Below, piece by piece: positions 54,132-62,790 of a DNA stretch of 64,000 bases. The translations under genes and the position numbers were made by a program. Under the pieces are notes generated by a model that was not told the origin of the DNA, made no database searches, and worked only from the letters and a program-made list of their open reading frames with translations. Position 1 is the first letter of the stretch, and every line of letters begins with the position of its first letter. This DNA comes from Thiopseudomonas alkaliphila. GTDB lineage: Bacteria; Pseudomonadota; Gammaproteobacteria; Pseudomonadales; Pseudomonadaceae. Location of the stretch: the NCBI RefSeq assembly GCF_001267175.1, contig NZ_CP012358.1, positions 2,045,001-2,109,000 of the forward strand. Reading direction: 5' to 3'.

Positions 54132-55508
54132 TTAAGAGCCGTACACTTTTTCAGGTAACCAGGTAATGATTTCAGGCCAAATATAGGCGACTACCAACAT
54201 GGTCAGCTGAATGGCAATAAAGGGTAAAACCCCTTTGTACATTTGAATCGTTGGCACTGAAGCAGGGGTTACCCCACGCAGATAGAACAGCGAAAAGCCA
54301 AACGGCGGGGTTAAGAAGGAGGTTTGCAGGTTCATCGCAATCATTACCCCCAGCCACACCGGATCTAGCCCCATGCCAAGTAATACTGGGCCGACAATCG
54401 GAATGACCACAAAGGTAATTTCAATAAAGTCAAGAATAAAGCCCAGTAAGAAGATCACCAGCATCACCAAGAAGAAGGCGCCGAGCACACCACCAGGTAG
54501 GCTATTGAAAATATCGTGGATAATATCTTCACCACCAAAGCCACGGAATACTAGCGAGAACAGCGAAGCACCAATCAGAATCAAAAACACCATGGCGCTG
54601 ATTTCAGCGGTGCTAAAGCACACTTCTTTAATTCGCTCGAGGGATAAGCGGCGTTTCGCTAGGGCAAGTAAAATCGCTCCAATCGCACCCACTGAGGCCG
54701 CTTCAGTAGGCGTAGCAACACCGGCTAGAATCGAACCTAATACCGCAACCATAAGTACCAGCGGGGGCAGTAAGGCTTTAAATAACTTGCCCCAGTCTAG
54801 GTGGCCCAACTCTTCTTGGCTGAGTGCCGGTAGTTTTTTCGGTTGAAAAATCGCCACCCCAATTAAGTACAGAATATACAGCGCAACCAGTAAAAAACCG
54901 GGAATTAATGAACCAATAAACAGATCACCCACCGACACTGTTTTCGGCGAGAAAATACCCATGTTGGTCTGTGCTTGTTGATAGGCGTTACCTAAGACAT
55001 CGCCTAACAGCACTAAAATAATCGACGGTGGGATAATTTGCCCTAGGGTACCGGTGGCCGCGAGGGTACCAGTCGCGACCGCAGGATCATAGCCGCGGCG
55101 GAGCATAGTGGGTAAGGCCAGTAAGCCTAAGGTCACCACTGTCGCCCCGACCACACCAGTACTGGCGGCGAGCAAAGCGCCGACCACGCACACCGAAATT
55201 GCTAGACCACCGCGTAGGGTGCCAAATAAGCGCGACATTGATTCCAGTAAATCTTCGGCTACCCGAGACTTTTCCAACATCACACCCATAAACACAAACA
55301 AGGGTACCGCCAGCAGCGTTTGGTTATTCATGATGCCGTATAAACGACTAGGTAATGAGCCCATAAAGCCCATATCAAAAATACCCATCAGCATGCCAAG
55401 CATGGCAAACAATAGAGACACACCGCCTAGCACGAAGGCTACGGGATAACCCGCCATCAGGGTTAAACAGATAGCAATAAATAACAGCAGCGCCATTAAC
55501 TCAGTCAT
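54132..55508 (-). CDS. dctM: TRAP transporter large permease (DctM)
   Basis: 458 aa, about 12 membrane segments. The Na+-coupled transport subunit of a TRAP system for organic acids. Typical motifs are AGYPVAFVLGG near the start, GATVVTLGLLALPTMLRRGYDP, LAATGTLGQIIPPS, and NLQTSFLTPPFGFSLFYLRG near the C-terminus. I start at ATG 55506-55508 (MTELMALLLFIAICL) with AGGTG upstream, overlapping the dctQ stop by eight bases. A subfamily linked to dicarboxylate or 2-oxo acid uptake is possible; the substrate is not visible. Confidence 0.93.
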   Translation of the reverse strand: MTELMALLLFIAICLTLMAGYPVAFVLGGVSLLFAMLGMLMGIFDMGFMGSLPSRLYGIMNNQTLLAVPLFVFMGVMLEKSRVAEDLLESMSRLFGTLRGGLAISVCVVGALLAASTGVVGATVVTLGLLALPTMLRRGYDPAVATGTLAATGTLGQIIPPSIILVLLGDVLGNAYQQAQTNMGIFSPKTVSVGDLFIGSLIPGFLLVALYILYLIGVAIFQPKKLPALSQEELGHLDWGKLFKALLPPLVLMVAVLGSILAGVATPTEAASVGAIGAILLALAKRRLSLERIKEVCFSTAEISAMVFLILIGASLFSLVFRGFGGEDIIHDIFNSLPGGVLGAFFLVMLVIFLLGFILDFIEITFVVIPIVGPVLLGMGLDPVWLGVMIAMNLQTSFLTPPFGFSLFYLRGVTPASVPTIQMYKGVLPFIAIQLTMLVVAYIWPEIITWLPEKVYGS

Positions 55509-56046
55509 GTTGCACCTGCGCAAATGGCACGCGGCCAGAGAGTTGGAAAAGGTAACGAATAAAATCAGCTAAGCTTTGTAAAATCAGTGAGCTAACCAGC
55601 AAAATAATGATCGACTTTTGCAGGTAAACATAAGCAAGACCGCCCGCTTCGCCAGATTTTTCCATAATTGCCCAAGAGTGCACCACATACGACCAACTGT
55701 TCCAGGCTAAAAATAAGCATACCGGTAGCAGCAACAATAGATTACCGAGGGCATCAATGGTGGCCTTTTTACGGGGTGAAAAGTTTTGGTAAAAAATATC
55801 CACCCGCACGTGGGCATTACGTTGCAAAGCCCAGGCAGCTGTGCCCATAAAGGTGAGGGCATGGGCATACATCACCGCCTCTTGTAACGCGGTAGCGCCG
55901 ATGCCAAAGGCATAGCGCAGCAACACCACAGTGGCGATGCCAAACACTAAAAACAACACAAGCCAAGCACAGGCTTGGCCTAGCCGGCGATTAAGCGCGG
56001 TGATTAGCTCGGAAATTGCGAGCAACCAGTGAGAAGGGGAACTCAT
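55501..56046 (-). CDS. dctQ: TRAP transporter small permease (DctQ)
   Basis: 181 aa, four membrane segments. Partner of DctM in the inner membrane. VLLRYAFGIGATALQEAVMYAH and the charged loop RNAHVRVDIFY are the DctQ hallmarks. I start at ATG 56044-56046 (MSSPSHWLLAISELI), with AAGG six bases upstream; the frame is open 26 codons earlier. No periplasmic binding protein (DctP) gene lies upstream; instead there is a repeat-rich region. Confidence 0.92.
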   Translation of the reverse strand: MSSPSHWLLAISELITALNRRLGQACAWLVLFLVFGIATVVLLRYAFGIGATALQEAVMYAHALTFMGTAAWALQRNAHVRVDIFYQNFSPRKKATIDALGNLLLLLPVCLFLAWNSWSYVVHSWAIMEKSGEAGGLAYVYLQKSIIILLVSSLILQSLADFIRYLFQLSGRVPFAQVQHD

Positions 56047-56099
56047 AGTCAACCTTGTTCTGAATAACGACAAATAAGTCGGCAATTCTAAGCTGTGTG

Positions 56100-56780
56100 G
56101 CAAAAAATAACCATGCTCAGACAAAATATCCGCAAAAATACTGCATCAGCCTGTGTATAAGCTGAGGATTTATTGGCTAAGCCCCCTAGTTTATAGGTTG
56201 TAGCCAAGTGGTTAAAAAATAGTCAGTCACTTTGCTTAATACCCAATAATCGCTCATCAAAGTGTGGATAACTTGGGAGCAAAATCAGCTAAGGCTGATA
56301 CTACGTGGCTTTGTGTTCAGTGGTTAAAAAATCAGCAAAATCTAGGCTGCGTTTAAGTGAAAAAACACTGGACTAGCCATTGCACCAGCGCCTCAGATTA
56401 TGCCCATTTTTTCGGCATCAAGGTGTGAATAAGATGGGGGAGAGTTGCGCTAGCTCAGTGGTATCAAGGGCTATAGAAAACTGCTTAAAAAACAAACAGC
56501 TGATTAAACTCATGCCCAATTGCGCGGTATCAGCCTGTGTATAACCTGCGGATACTGGGCGCAAAGCTAGACTAATACAGGTGTTGCTGCGTTTGTATAA
56601 ATTTTAACCAGTTAACCTAACTCAGCTAGCAGCTTTGGATTGGGCTAAAACAGCTTGCCAAGTTTTACCCAATTGGCGGGGAAGCCTGTGTGGAAGCGGT
56701 GTGGATAAAGTGGGGGCAGTTAGCGCTAGCCCACAGCCAGTCTGGCGGCTAGCTAATTTGTTTATAAAATAGTCAATCAC
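56100..56780. repeat. Nested repeat region with five DnaA-box-like nonamers
   Basis: No gene is visible in 56047-56919. Five nonamers in the same direction fit TGTGNATAA, the complement of the DnaA box TTATNCACA: 56152 (T), 56263 (G, consensus), 56424 (A), 56536 (T) and 56700 (G, consensus). Spacings are 111, 161, 112 and 164, so a unit of about 273 nt repeats. Each core is preceded by CCCA-rich and followed by TGGG-type sequence. A TTAAAAAATAGTCAGTCAC-type segment recurs at 56212 and, 550 nt on, at 56762. Function is unknown; DnaA binding is inferred. Confidence 0.65.
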
Positions 56781-56919
56781 CGCTGGCCGCGTCTCATAAC
56801 TTAGGGGCACAGTGCATAGTGCAAAAGGGTTTAGGCGAGTGCTGGTGTCTGGCTAAACTTTCTTGCAGCCTAGGAATCCGAGCTTAAATCATTGGCTTAT
56901 TGTGTATGAGGATGCCTAA

Positions 56920-57828
56920 ATGCAAATTTTTTCGCAGGTTATTCAGCAGCTAAAACTAACCGTGGTTGCCTTGGTGGTGGCCGGCTCGGCGATGGCCGTA
57001 ACTGAGGCGTTGGCTGCTGAACCTATCCAGTTAGAAACCTACAAACCTACTGCTGCAGAGACAATTTTTCCCGTCACCAGTAATTTAATCTGGGCTGAAA
57101 ATGAGGTGTTATTAATTGATGCTCAGTTTGCCGCGCGGGATGCTCAGGCCCTGGTGAAAAAAATTAAAGACAGCGGAAAATCGCTCAACACTATCTATAT
57201 CAGCCACGGCGATCCAGACTTTTATTTTGGTCTGGCGGTGATTACTGATGCATTCCCTGAGGCTAAGGTAGTGGCCACCCCAGCAGTAGTGCAGCATATC
57301 CAGCAAACCCAAGCCGCTAAATTAGCCCATTGGGGGCCAGAATTAGGCACCCAAGCACCTGTACGAATTGTTACGCCAGAGCCCTTAACCGAAGATCATC
57401 TGCAGTTTGCCGGTCACCGCATTGATATTATTGGCTTAACTAGTGCTACTCCAGAGCGTACTAGTCTATGGTTGCCCGAGTTAAAAACCGTGCTGGGTGG
57501 GGTGCTGGTTGATGCTGGTGAACATGTTTGGCTGGCCGATACCCAAACCCTAGAGTCACGCAAAACCTGGGTACAATTATTAGATCAGCTACTGGCCTTG
57601 CAACCCGAGCAAGTTATTCCTGGGCATTACAGCGGTACTTTACCCCAAGGCGATGCCGCCTTACGCTTCACTAAAGAGTATTTGACCACCTTTGAGCAAG
57701 AGCTGACCCAAGCAAGCAATGCCGATCAATTAATCCAGGCCATGCAGCAACATTATCCACAACTACCGGGCAAAGAGGCGTTGGCCTTAAGTGCTAAAGT
57801 ATTAAAAGGTGAGATGGAGTGGGAGTGA
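56920..57828 (+). CDS. Exported MBL-fold hydrolase-like protein with variant metal motif
   Basis: 302 aa. A signal peptide (to about EALAA, residue 33) predicts export. The fold is metallo-beta-lactamase: NLIWAENEVLLIDAQF and, at about 94-103, SHGDPDFYFG where canonical members have HxHxDH; only the first His and the Asp are kept, the second His is Asp and the third Phe. A later IPGHYSG supplies another His. Members with this variant exist, but their activity is unclear to me, so metal content and substrate are open. GAGG lies eight bases before the ATG. It begins just after the repeat region. Confidence 0.85.
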   Translation: MQIFSQVIQQLKLTVVALVVAGSAMAVTEALAAEPIQLETYKPTAAETIFPVTSNLIWAENEVLLIDAQFAARDAQALVKKIKDSGKSLNTIYISHGDPDFYFGLAVITDAFPEAKVVATPAVVQHIQQTQAAKLAHWGPELGTQAPVRIVTPEPLTEDHLQFAGHRIDIIGLTSATPERTSLWLPELKTVLGGVLVDAGEHVWLADTQTLESRKTWVQLLDQLLALQPEQVIPGHYSGTLPQGDAALRFTKEYLTTFEQELTQASNADQLIQAMQQHYPQLPGKEALALSAKVLKGEMEWE

Positions 57829-57867
57829 TGTAGCTACTTTCTATCGCTGCGACTATTTAACAGCTAG

Positions 57868-57908
57868 TAAAAAAGAGCAATCTGCTTTAGAAGGGATGCT
57901 CTTTTTTA
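57868..57908 (+). terminator. Terminator after the MBL-fold gene
   Basis: AAAAAAGAGCA and TGCTCTTTTTT flank a ~17-nt loop 40 nt after the stop. The next gene's ribosome site begins 8 nt later, so read-through or a nearby promoter must supply that gene. Confidence 0.75.
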
Positions 57909-57926
57909 TTGGTCGGAGAAATAACC

Positions 57927-58430
57927 ATGGGTGAGTCAGCGGTAAACCAAGATAATGCAAAAACCGAACAGCTAGCCTTCCAAGACTGCTATGCCGAGGA
58001 TTTTAGTCATTGTTATGGTTGTGGGCGCAATAATAGTGCTGGGCACCAGCTTAAAAGTTATTGGGATGGTGAAACCACTGTGGCCTACTTTACGCCTCAG
58101 CCTTATCACACAGGCGGTGTGCCAGATAAAGTCTATGGCGGATTAATTGCTTCGTTACTGGATTGCCACGGCACTGCCTCGGCGGCCGCCGCCGCTTATC
58201 GGGCAGAAGGGCGCGATATGCACAGTCTACCGGCTATGCGTTTTGTTACGGGTAACTTGAATGTTAGCTTTGTCGCGCCGACGCCTTTAGATACGCAATT
58301 GGAAATACGGGGTGAAATTGTTGAGATCAAACCGCGTAAAGTAATTGTCGATTTAACCTTAAGTGCACAAGGCAAAGTCTGTGCTAAAGGCCAGATGATT
58401 GCCGTTAAGCTGCCTGATTGCGCTTGGTAA
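57927..58430 (+). CDS. PaaI-type hotdog thioesterase
   Basis: 167 aa. Hotdog-fold acyl-CoA thioesterase family. CYGCGRNNSAGHQLKS (a common N-terminal Cys-rich motif), VYGGLIASLLDCHGTASAAAA with the active-site Asp, and the strand VSFVAPTPLDTQLEIRGE are seen. I start at ATG 57927 (MGESAVNQDNAKTEQ), eight bases after GGAG; a TTG six codons upstream is in the terminator tail. Substrate unknown. 37 nt before selO. Confidence 0.87.
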   Translation: MGESAVNQDNAKTEQLAFQDCYAEDFSHCYGCGRNNSAGHQLKSYWDGETTVAYFTPQPYHTGGVPDKVYGGLIASLLDCHGTASAAAAAYRAEGRDMHSLPAMRFVTGNLNVSFVAPTPLDTQLEIRGEIVEIKPRKVIVDLTLSAQGKVCAKGQMIAVKLPDCAW

Positions 58431-58467
58431 CTGTTAAGCTGGCAGGTTTTTTTGACTAAAGGTGGCG

Positions 58468-59949
58468 ATGGCTATGCGCGATGATCCAATATTAAACCTG
58501 AACTTGACCCAGCGTTATGCCCAGTTGGGCAGTCAGTTTTATGCTGAGCAGCCGCCTAAGCCACTGGCTGATCCACAGCTGGTGGTTGCCAGTGAGTCGG
58601 CGTTAGCTTTATTAGGGCTAACTGTAGCCGAGGCCCAAACCCCAGCATTTTTAGCGCTGACAGCTGGACAGTGGTTGCCTAGTAATGCGCGCCCCTTAGC
58701 GATGGTTTACGCCGGGCATCAGTTTGGTGGTTACTCACCAAGATTGGGGGATGGGCGTGGATTATTGCTCGGTGAGATAGAACACCCCGCCGGCGAGGTG
58801 TGGGAGCTGCATTTAAAAGGTGCAGGGCTTACGCCATTTTCCCGGATGGGCGATGGTCGTGCTGTGCTGCGCAGCTCAATACGTGAGTTTTTAGCCAGTG
58901 AATATTTATTTGCTTTAGGTATTCCCACCAGCCGCGCTGCTACTGTCACTGCCTCGGCAACGCCCGTATGGCGCGAGCAGCAAGAAACCGCAGCCACCCT
59001 GTTACGCCTAGCCCCAAGCCATATTCGCTTTGGTCACTTTGAATATTTTTACTACACCCGGCAACTGGATGAATTGCAGCAGCTGCTGGATTTTACGATC
59101 CAGCAGCATTTTGCCGAGTGTTTAGCTGTTGATAATCCAGTGGCGGCCTTTTTTTCGGAGGTGGTGGTATCCACTGCGCGGATGATCGCCGAGTGGCAGG
59201 CTTATGGCTTTTGTCATGGGGTGATGAATACCGACAATATGTCGATTCTCGGCTTGACCTTTGATTACGGGCCTTATGCCTTTTTAGAGCAGTATCGGCC
59301 TGAGTACATTTGTAATGCCTCTGATCATCAGGGGCGTTATCGCTTCAGCCAACAACCGGCGATTGCCGAGTGGAACCTGACCGCGTTAGCTGAAACCTTA
59401 ACCGAACATATTCCATTAGCTACCTTGCGTCAGGAGTTAGCGCGCTTTATGCCGCTGCAGCAAGAGTTTTACCTGCAGCGGATGCGTCAACGCTTGGGCT
59501 GGCAGGGCGAGCAGGCGCAGGACAGTGCCCGTATTGAACAGTTACTGGGGTTATTGGCAACCACTGAGTTGGATTATTCTCGGTTTTTCCGCGATTTAAG
59601 TGAGCGACCTGCAGCTGCGTATTTGACTGATCTACAAGCGCAGCTTGAACAGGAACTAGGCGTTGATCTGGAGAGCTTTAACCAGTGGTGTGATTATTAT
59701 GTACAGCGCACCGCAACAGTTGATGAGCAGCAGCGTCAAGCCCAGATGCAGGCGGTTAATCCGTTGTATGTATTGCGTAATTATTTAGCACAGTTAGCGA
59801 TCGAAGCAGCAGAACAGGGAGACTATCAGCCAACTCAGCGGCTGCATCAGCTCTTAACCCAACCCTTTGTTCAGCAAGCAAATGCTGATGCCTATGCAGC
59901 GCCTGCTCCTGCCTGGGGCCGCGCTTTATCTATCAGTTGCTCGTCGTAA
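58468..59949 (+). CDS. selO: Protein adenylyltransferase SelO (YdiU)
   Basis: 493 aa. A pseudokinase that transfers AMP to Ser, Thr and Tyr of target proteins in the redox response. The nucleotide-binding parts are YAGHQFGGYSPRLGDGRGLL, ELHLKGAGLTPFSRMGDGR and CHGVMNTDNMSILG, which holds the metal-binding Asn/Asp. The C-terminus ends SCSS, with Cys where eukaryotic SelO has selenocysteine. I use ATG 58468 (AAAGG five bases upstream); GTG 58462 and ATG 58474 are alternatives. Convergent with the exonuclease gene. Confidence 0.95.
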   Translation: MAMRDDPILNLNLTQRYAQLGSQFYAEQPPKPLADPQLVVASESALALLGLTVAEAQTPAFLALTAGQWLPSNARPLAMVYAGHQFGGYSPRLGDGRGLLLGEIEHPAGEVWELHLKGAGLTPFSRMGDGRAVLRSSIREFLASEYLFALGIPTSRAATVTASATPVWREQQETAATLLRLAPSHIRFGHFEYFYYTRQLDELQQLLDFTIQQHFAECLAVDNPVAAFFSEVVVSTARMIAEWQAYGFCHGVMNTDNMSILGLTFDYGPYAFLEQYRPEYICNASDHQGRYRFSQQPAIAEWNLTALAETLTEHIPLATLRQELARFMPLQQEFYLQRMRQRLGWQGEQAQDSARIEQLLGLLATTELDYSRFFRDLSERPAAAYLTDLQAQLEQELGVDLESFNQWCDYYVQRTATVDEQQRQAQMQAVNPLYVLRNYLAQLAIEAAEQGDYQPTQRLHQLLTQPFVQQANADAYAAPAPAWGRALSISCSS

Positions 59950-59982
59950 CAGCTCAAAGCGCTTAGCGCCAGACAGTTAGCA

Positions 59983-60693
59983 TTAGAAAGAAAAGTGTTG
60001 TTGCTGGCGCTGCTTAAGACCGCGGTACAGTCGGTCCCAATTGGCCAGGGTGTGGATCCCTTGCTGCTCCGCTAGATGGAGTAAAATCAAGCTGAGTTCG
60101 GCGGTGGCTAAGGCATCGGCACTGGCATTATGGCGCTGTAAAATATTCAGTTTAAAGTGGCTTAGGCATTGATCAAGACTGCACGAGTTGGCTTCTAGCT
60201 GCGGGCTTAGCGCCGGCGCGAGTAATGCTAGATCATAAAATACATGTTCTAACTTATAGTTGAGTAGTTGTTTAGCTTCACGTACGAGTAGACGCTGATC
60301 AAAATCGGCATGAAAAGCCAAGAGTGGGCTATCGCCAACAAACTCTAAAAAGCGCAGTAAAGCAGTCGCAGGAGCAATACCCTTGGCGAGTTTACTAGGC
60401 GCTAACTGGTGGATTAGCACACTTTCGGTTACCTGTTGATCAGCCCGTTGGAGAGTACAGGCAAACTGCTTGCCTAACGGAATCCCACCTTGCTCAATGG
60501 CTACTGCCCCAATTGATAAAATACAATCTTTTAAGGTGTTGAGGCCGCTGGCTTCTAAGTCAACAATCACCCAGCGTTGTCGTTTAAGTGGCGTTTGGTC
60601 AATGGCTTTGCCAGGAGTCAAATTGGCCACGCGCCGCTGTTTGGCAAGCGACAGTTCGACTTGGGTTTTGCGCCAGGGATTCCACCAACTCAC
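59983..60693 (-). CDS. DnaQ-like DEDDh 3'-5' exonuclease
   Basis: 236 aa. VDLEASGLNTLKD carries the first Asp/Glu pair (ExoI, about residue 44), HADFDQRLL the second Asp (ExoII), and HNASADALATAEL the His and Asp of ExoIII-epsilon. It resembles the exonuclease that in Pseudomonas follows the cNMP/CBS/DUF294 gene. Starts four bases inside that gene's end (ATGA), so coupled. Proofreading or RNA trimming cannot be told apart by sequence. Confidence 0.88.
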   Translation of the reverse strand: MSWWNPWRKTQVELSLAKQRRVANLTPGKAIDQTPLKRQRWVIVDLEASGLNTLKDCILSIGAVAIEQGGIPLGKQFACTLQRADQQVTESVLIHQLAPSKLAKGIAPATALLRFLEFVGDSPLLAFHADFDQRLLVREAKQLLNYKLEHVFYDLALLAPALSPQLEANSCSLDQCLSHFKLNILQRHNASADALATAELSLILLHLAEQQGIHTLANWDRLYRGLKQRQQQHFSF

Positions 60694-62645
60694 AACTTAT
60701 ACCTAAAGGTTAGACTACTTTGCAGACGCTGAGCTTGGCGAAAGGATTCGCGTAAAATTCGCCGATCTAAATGGTTAAGTTCGTCAGGGTAAATACGATT
60801 AGAGTAAGGCAATTGATGGCGCGATTGTTGCTGATGCTGCTGCATCCTAATCAGTTGAATAAAATGATAGGCCTCGGCGTAGGCATCGCCATCTAAGCGT
60901 TCAATAACTCGCTTTTGTACCAGTTCACGAATTCGCTCGAGGGTATTAGCCGTTTCAATACCGTGGCTTAAGGCTAGTACCCGAATGCCATCGACAAAGG
61001 GCGTGAGGCCTTTGGTTTTTAAGTCGAGGGTATCTTTTTCAGCACCTCGTTTACTCAACTCAAAGTCGCGGAACAGGCCACCTAAGGGGGGGCGATGTTG
61101 CAGCGCATTATTGGCTAATAAGCGTTGAAAGGCTTTGTTATGGCGAATGCTTTCCAGTAAGTCTTTGCGTAAGCGTTTAACCGCGCTGTCTTCGCCCCAA
61201 ATCGCTCGAAAATCAAAGTAGATTGTGGAGTACAGTAAGTTTTCTGGCGTGGCATCGCGCACACATTTGCTAAAGCGCGTGGCCCACTCACTGGCCGATA
61301 AACACAGCTCAGGGTTGCCCGCCATGATATTGCCTTTGCATAGGGTGAAACCGCATTTATCTAACGCCAGATTAATTTCTTTGGCCAGTGGCAGCAATTT
61401 GCCGCGTATCGCATTGGCTTGTTCTTGGTTATCAGCGGCAAATAAAATCCCGTTATCTTGGTCTGTATGCAGGGTTTGCTCTTTACGGCCTTCACTGCCA
61501 AATACCAGCCAGGTAAAGGGAATGCCGGGATCGCCATATTGCTCAAGACACAGCTCGATGACTCGGCAGACACTGTGATCATTGAGTAAGGTGATGAGGT
61601 GTGTGATTTGCTCGGGGCTAGCGCCATGGGCAATCATGCGCTCGACCAGCACATTTACTTCTTGGCGTAGTTCAATCAACTTATCTAGGCTGGAAGCATG
61701 GCGAATGGTGCGAGCCAGATGGACCAAATCCATACGTTGTAAGGCAAACAAATCACGCTCGGAAATAACCCCAACTAACTTCCTGTGATCGACTACACAA
61801 ATATGTGCAATGTGTCGTTCAGTCATAGCCAGTGCCGCATCAAAGGCACTGGTAGCAGAGGGCAGATAAAAAGGATCGGGCGTCATGACTTGGCTAATGG
61901 GTTGCTGTAAATCAGCCTCGCCGGTGGCAATCACCCGGCGCAGATCACGTAAAGTAAAGATGCCAATTGGGTAATCCTGTGCGTCGACAATGGCTAAGCT
62001 GCCAATTTGTTGCTCATGCATTCGCTGCACTGCACGATAGAGCGGAAAGTCAGGTGTGCAGCTAATCGGCGAGCGCAAGGTAAGCTCTGCTAAGGTAGCC
62101 TCCATGGTGTGTTGCGCACCCAAACTTTCTACCGCTTTCAGTTGCACTTGCTGGGTTGCTTGATCAAGCAAGCTGCTGATGCCGCGTACGCAAAACTCGC
62201 GAAACACCGTGCATTGTTTAACCAGCTCAACAAAGGCGGACTTTTCTAGAAGCAAACAAAAACTATCTTCTGCGGCTAGATGGGTGGTACGGGTTGGACG
62301 TTCAGCGAGTAATGCGGCAATCGGAAAACATTCGCCAGTGGTAATTTCAAAGGTAGTTTCAATGGCTGCTGCAGCAAGATCTTGGTCTTTTTGTGGGATC
62401 GAGCGGGCACCCACAATGCGCCCTTGTTGCACAATATAAAAGTGCTCAATTAAGCCGTCGTCAGGGGCGATAATAGGGTCGCCCTGGGCAAAAAAGCGTA
62501 ACGTGCAGTGATTCACCAAGTAATTAAGGTGGGTGATATTCATCTGACTAAAAGGCGGATACTTGCGCAAAAATTCCAAAATACCTTGGATGTTTTGTTG
62601 CACTGCAGTACGTCCTGTCTGAGTAAAGCTATCACTGCTAGTCAT
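60690..62645 (-). CDS. cNMP-binding/CBS/DUF294 nucleotidyltransferase
   Basis: 651 aa. Domains in order: cyclic-nucleotide-binding-like (about 20-150), a CBS pair (about 185-310, with DYPIGIFTLRDLRR and KLVGVISERDLFAL), a GlnD-type nucleotidyltransferase (FGSEGRKEQTLHTDQDN, about 385-401) and a DUF294 C-terminal domain. The nucleotidyltransferase metal ligands are in TDQDN. Presumably a signalling transferase sensing nucleotides; target unknown. Paired with the overlapping exonuclease, a conserved pairing in Pseudomonas. Confidence 0.9.
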   Translation of the reverse strand: MTSSDSFTQTGRTAVQQNIQGILEFLRKYPPFSQMNITHLNYLVNHCTLRFFAQGDPIIAPDDGLIEHFYIVQQGRIVGARSIPQKDQDLAAAAIETTFEITTGECFPIAALLAERPTRTTHLAAEDSFCLLLEKSAFVELVKQCTVFREFCVRGISSLLDQATQQVQLKAVESLGAQHTMEATLAELTLRSPISCTPDFPLYRAVQRMHEQQIGSLAIVDAQDYPIGIFTLRDLRRVIATGEADLQQPISQVMTPDPFYLPSATSAFDAALAMTERHIAHICVVDHRKLVGVISERDLFALQRMDLVHLARTIRHASSLDKLIELRQEVNVLVERMIAHGASPEQITHLITLLNDHSVCRVIELCLEQYGDPGIPFTWLVFGSEGRKEQTLHTDQDNGILFAADNQEQANAIRGKLLPLAKEINLALDKCGFTLCKGNIMAGNPELCLSASEWATRFSKCVRDATPENLLYSTIYFDFRAIWGEDSAVKRLRKDLLESIRHNKAFQRLLANNALQHRPPLGGLFRDFELSKRGAEKDTLDLKTKGLTPFVDGIRVLALSHGIETANTLERIRELVQKRVIERLDGDAYAEAYHFIQLIRMQQHQQQSRHQLPYSNRIYPDELNHLDRRILRESFRQAQRLQSSLTFRYKL

Positions 62646-62744
62646 GCTGCGCTCCGGATTATTGTTATGGTTTTTCTGCAGCGCAAGAGTGTAACAGCCT
62701 TCAGCTTTGGGCTGAAATACGCCAAAAGAATAAGCAGCTGTAAC

Positions 62745-62773
62745 AAAAACAGCCGCAAAAGCGGCTGTTTTTT
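62745..62773 (-). terminator. glcB terminator
   Basis: AAAAACAGCCGC, loop AAAA, GCGGCTGTTTTTT: T-runs flank both sides, so it can act in either direction. It lies 17 nt after the glcB stop. Confidence 0.92.
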
Positions 62774-62790
62774 AACACCTAGGTGAGAAC

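Noticed and set aside
54373-54846. 157-codon plus-strand frame inside dctM
   Set aside because: Antisense shadow of the TRAP permease; Lys/Pro/Ser-rich with no ribosome site.
56100-56780. Possible chromosomal origin of replication
   Set aside because: No dnaA, dnaN, gidA or rpmH nearby and no clear AT-rich unwinding stretch, so I call it only a DnaA-box-like cluster.
56622-56810. 62-codon minus-strand frame in the repeat region
   Set aside because: Lies inside the degenerate repeats and has no ribosome site or recognisable motif.
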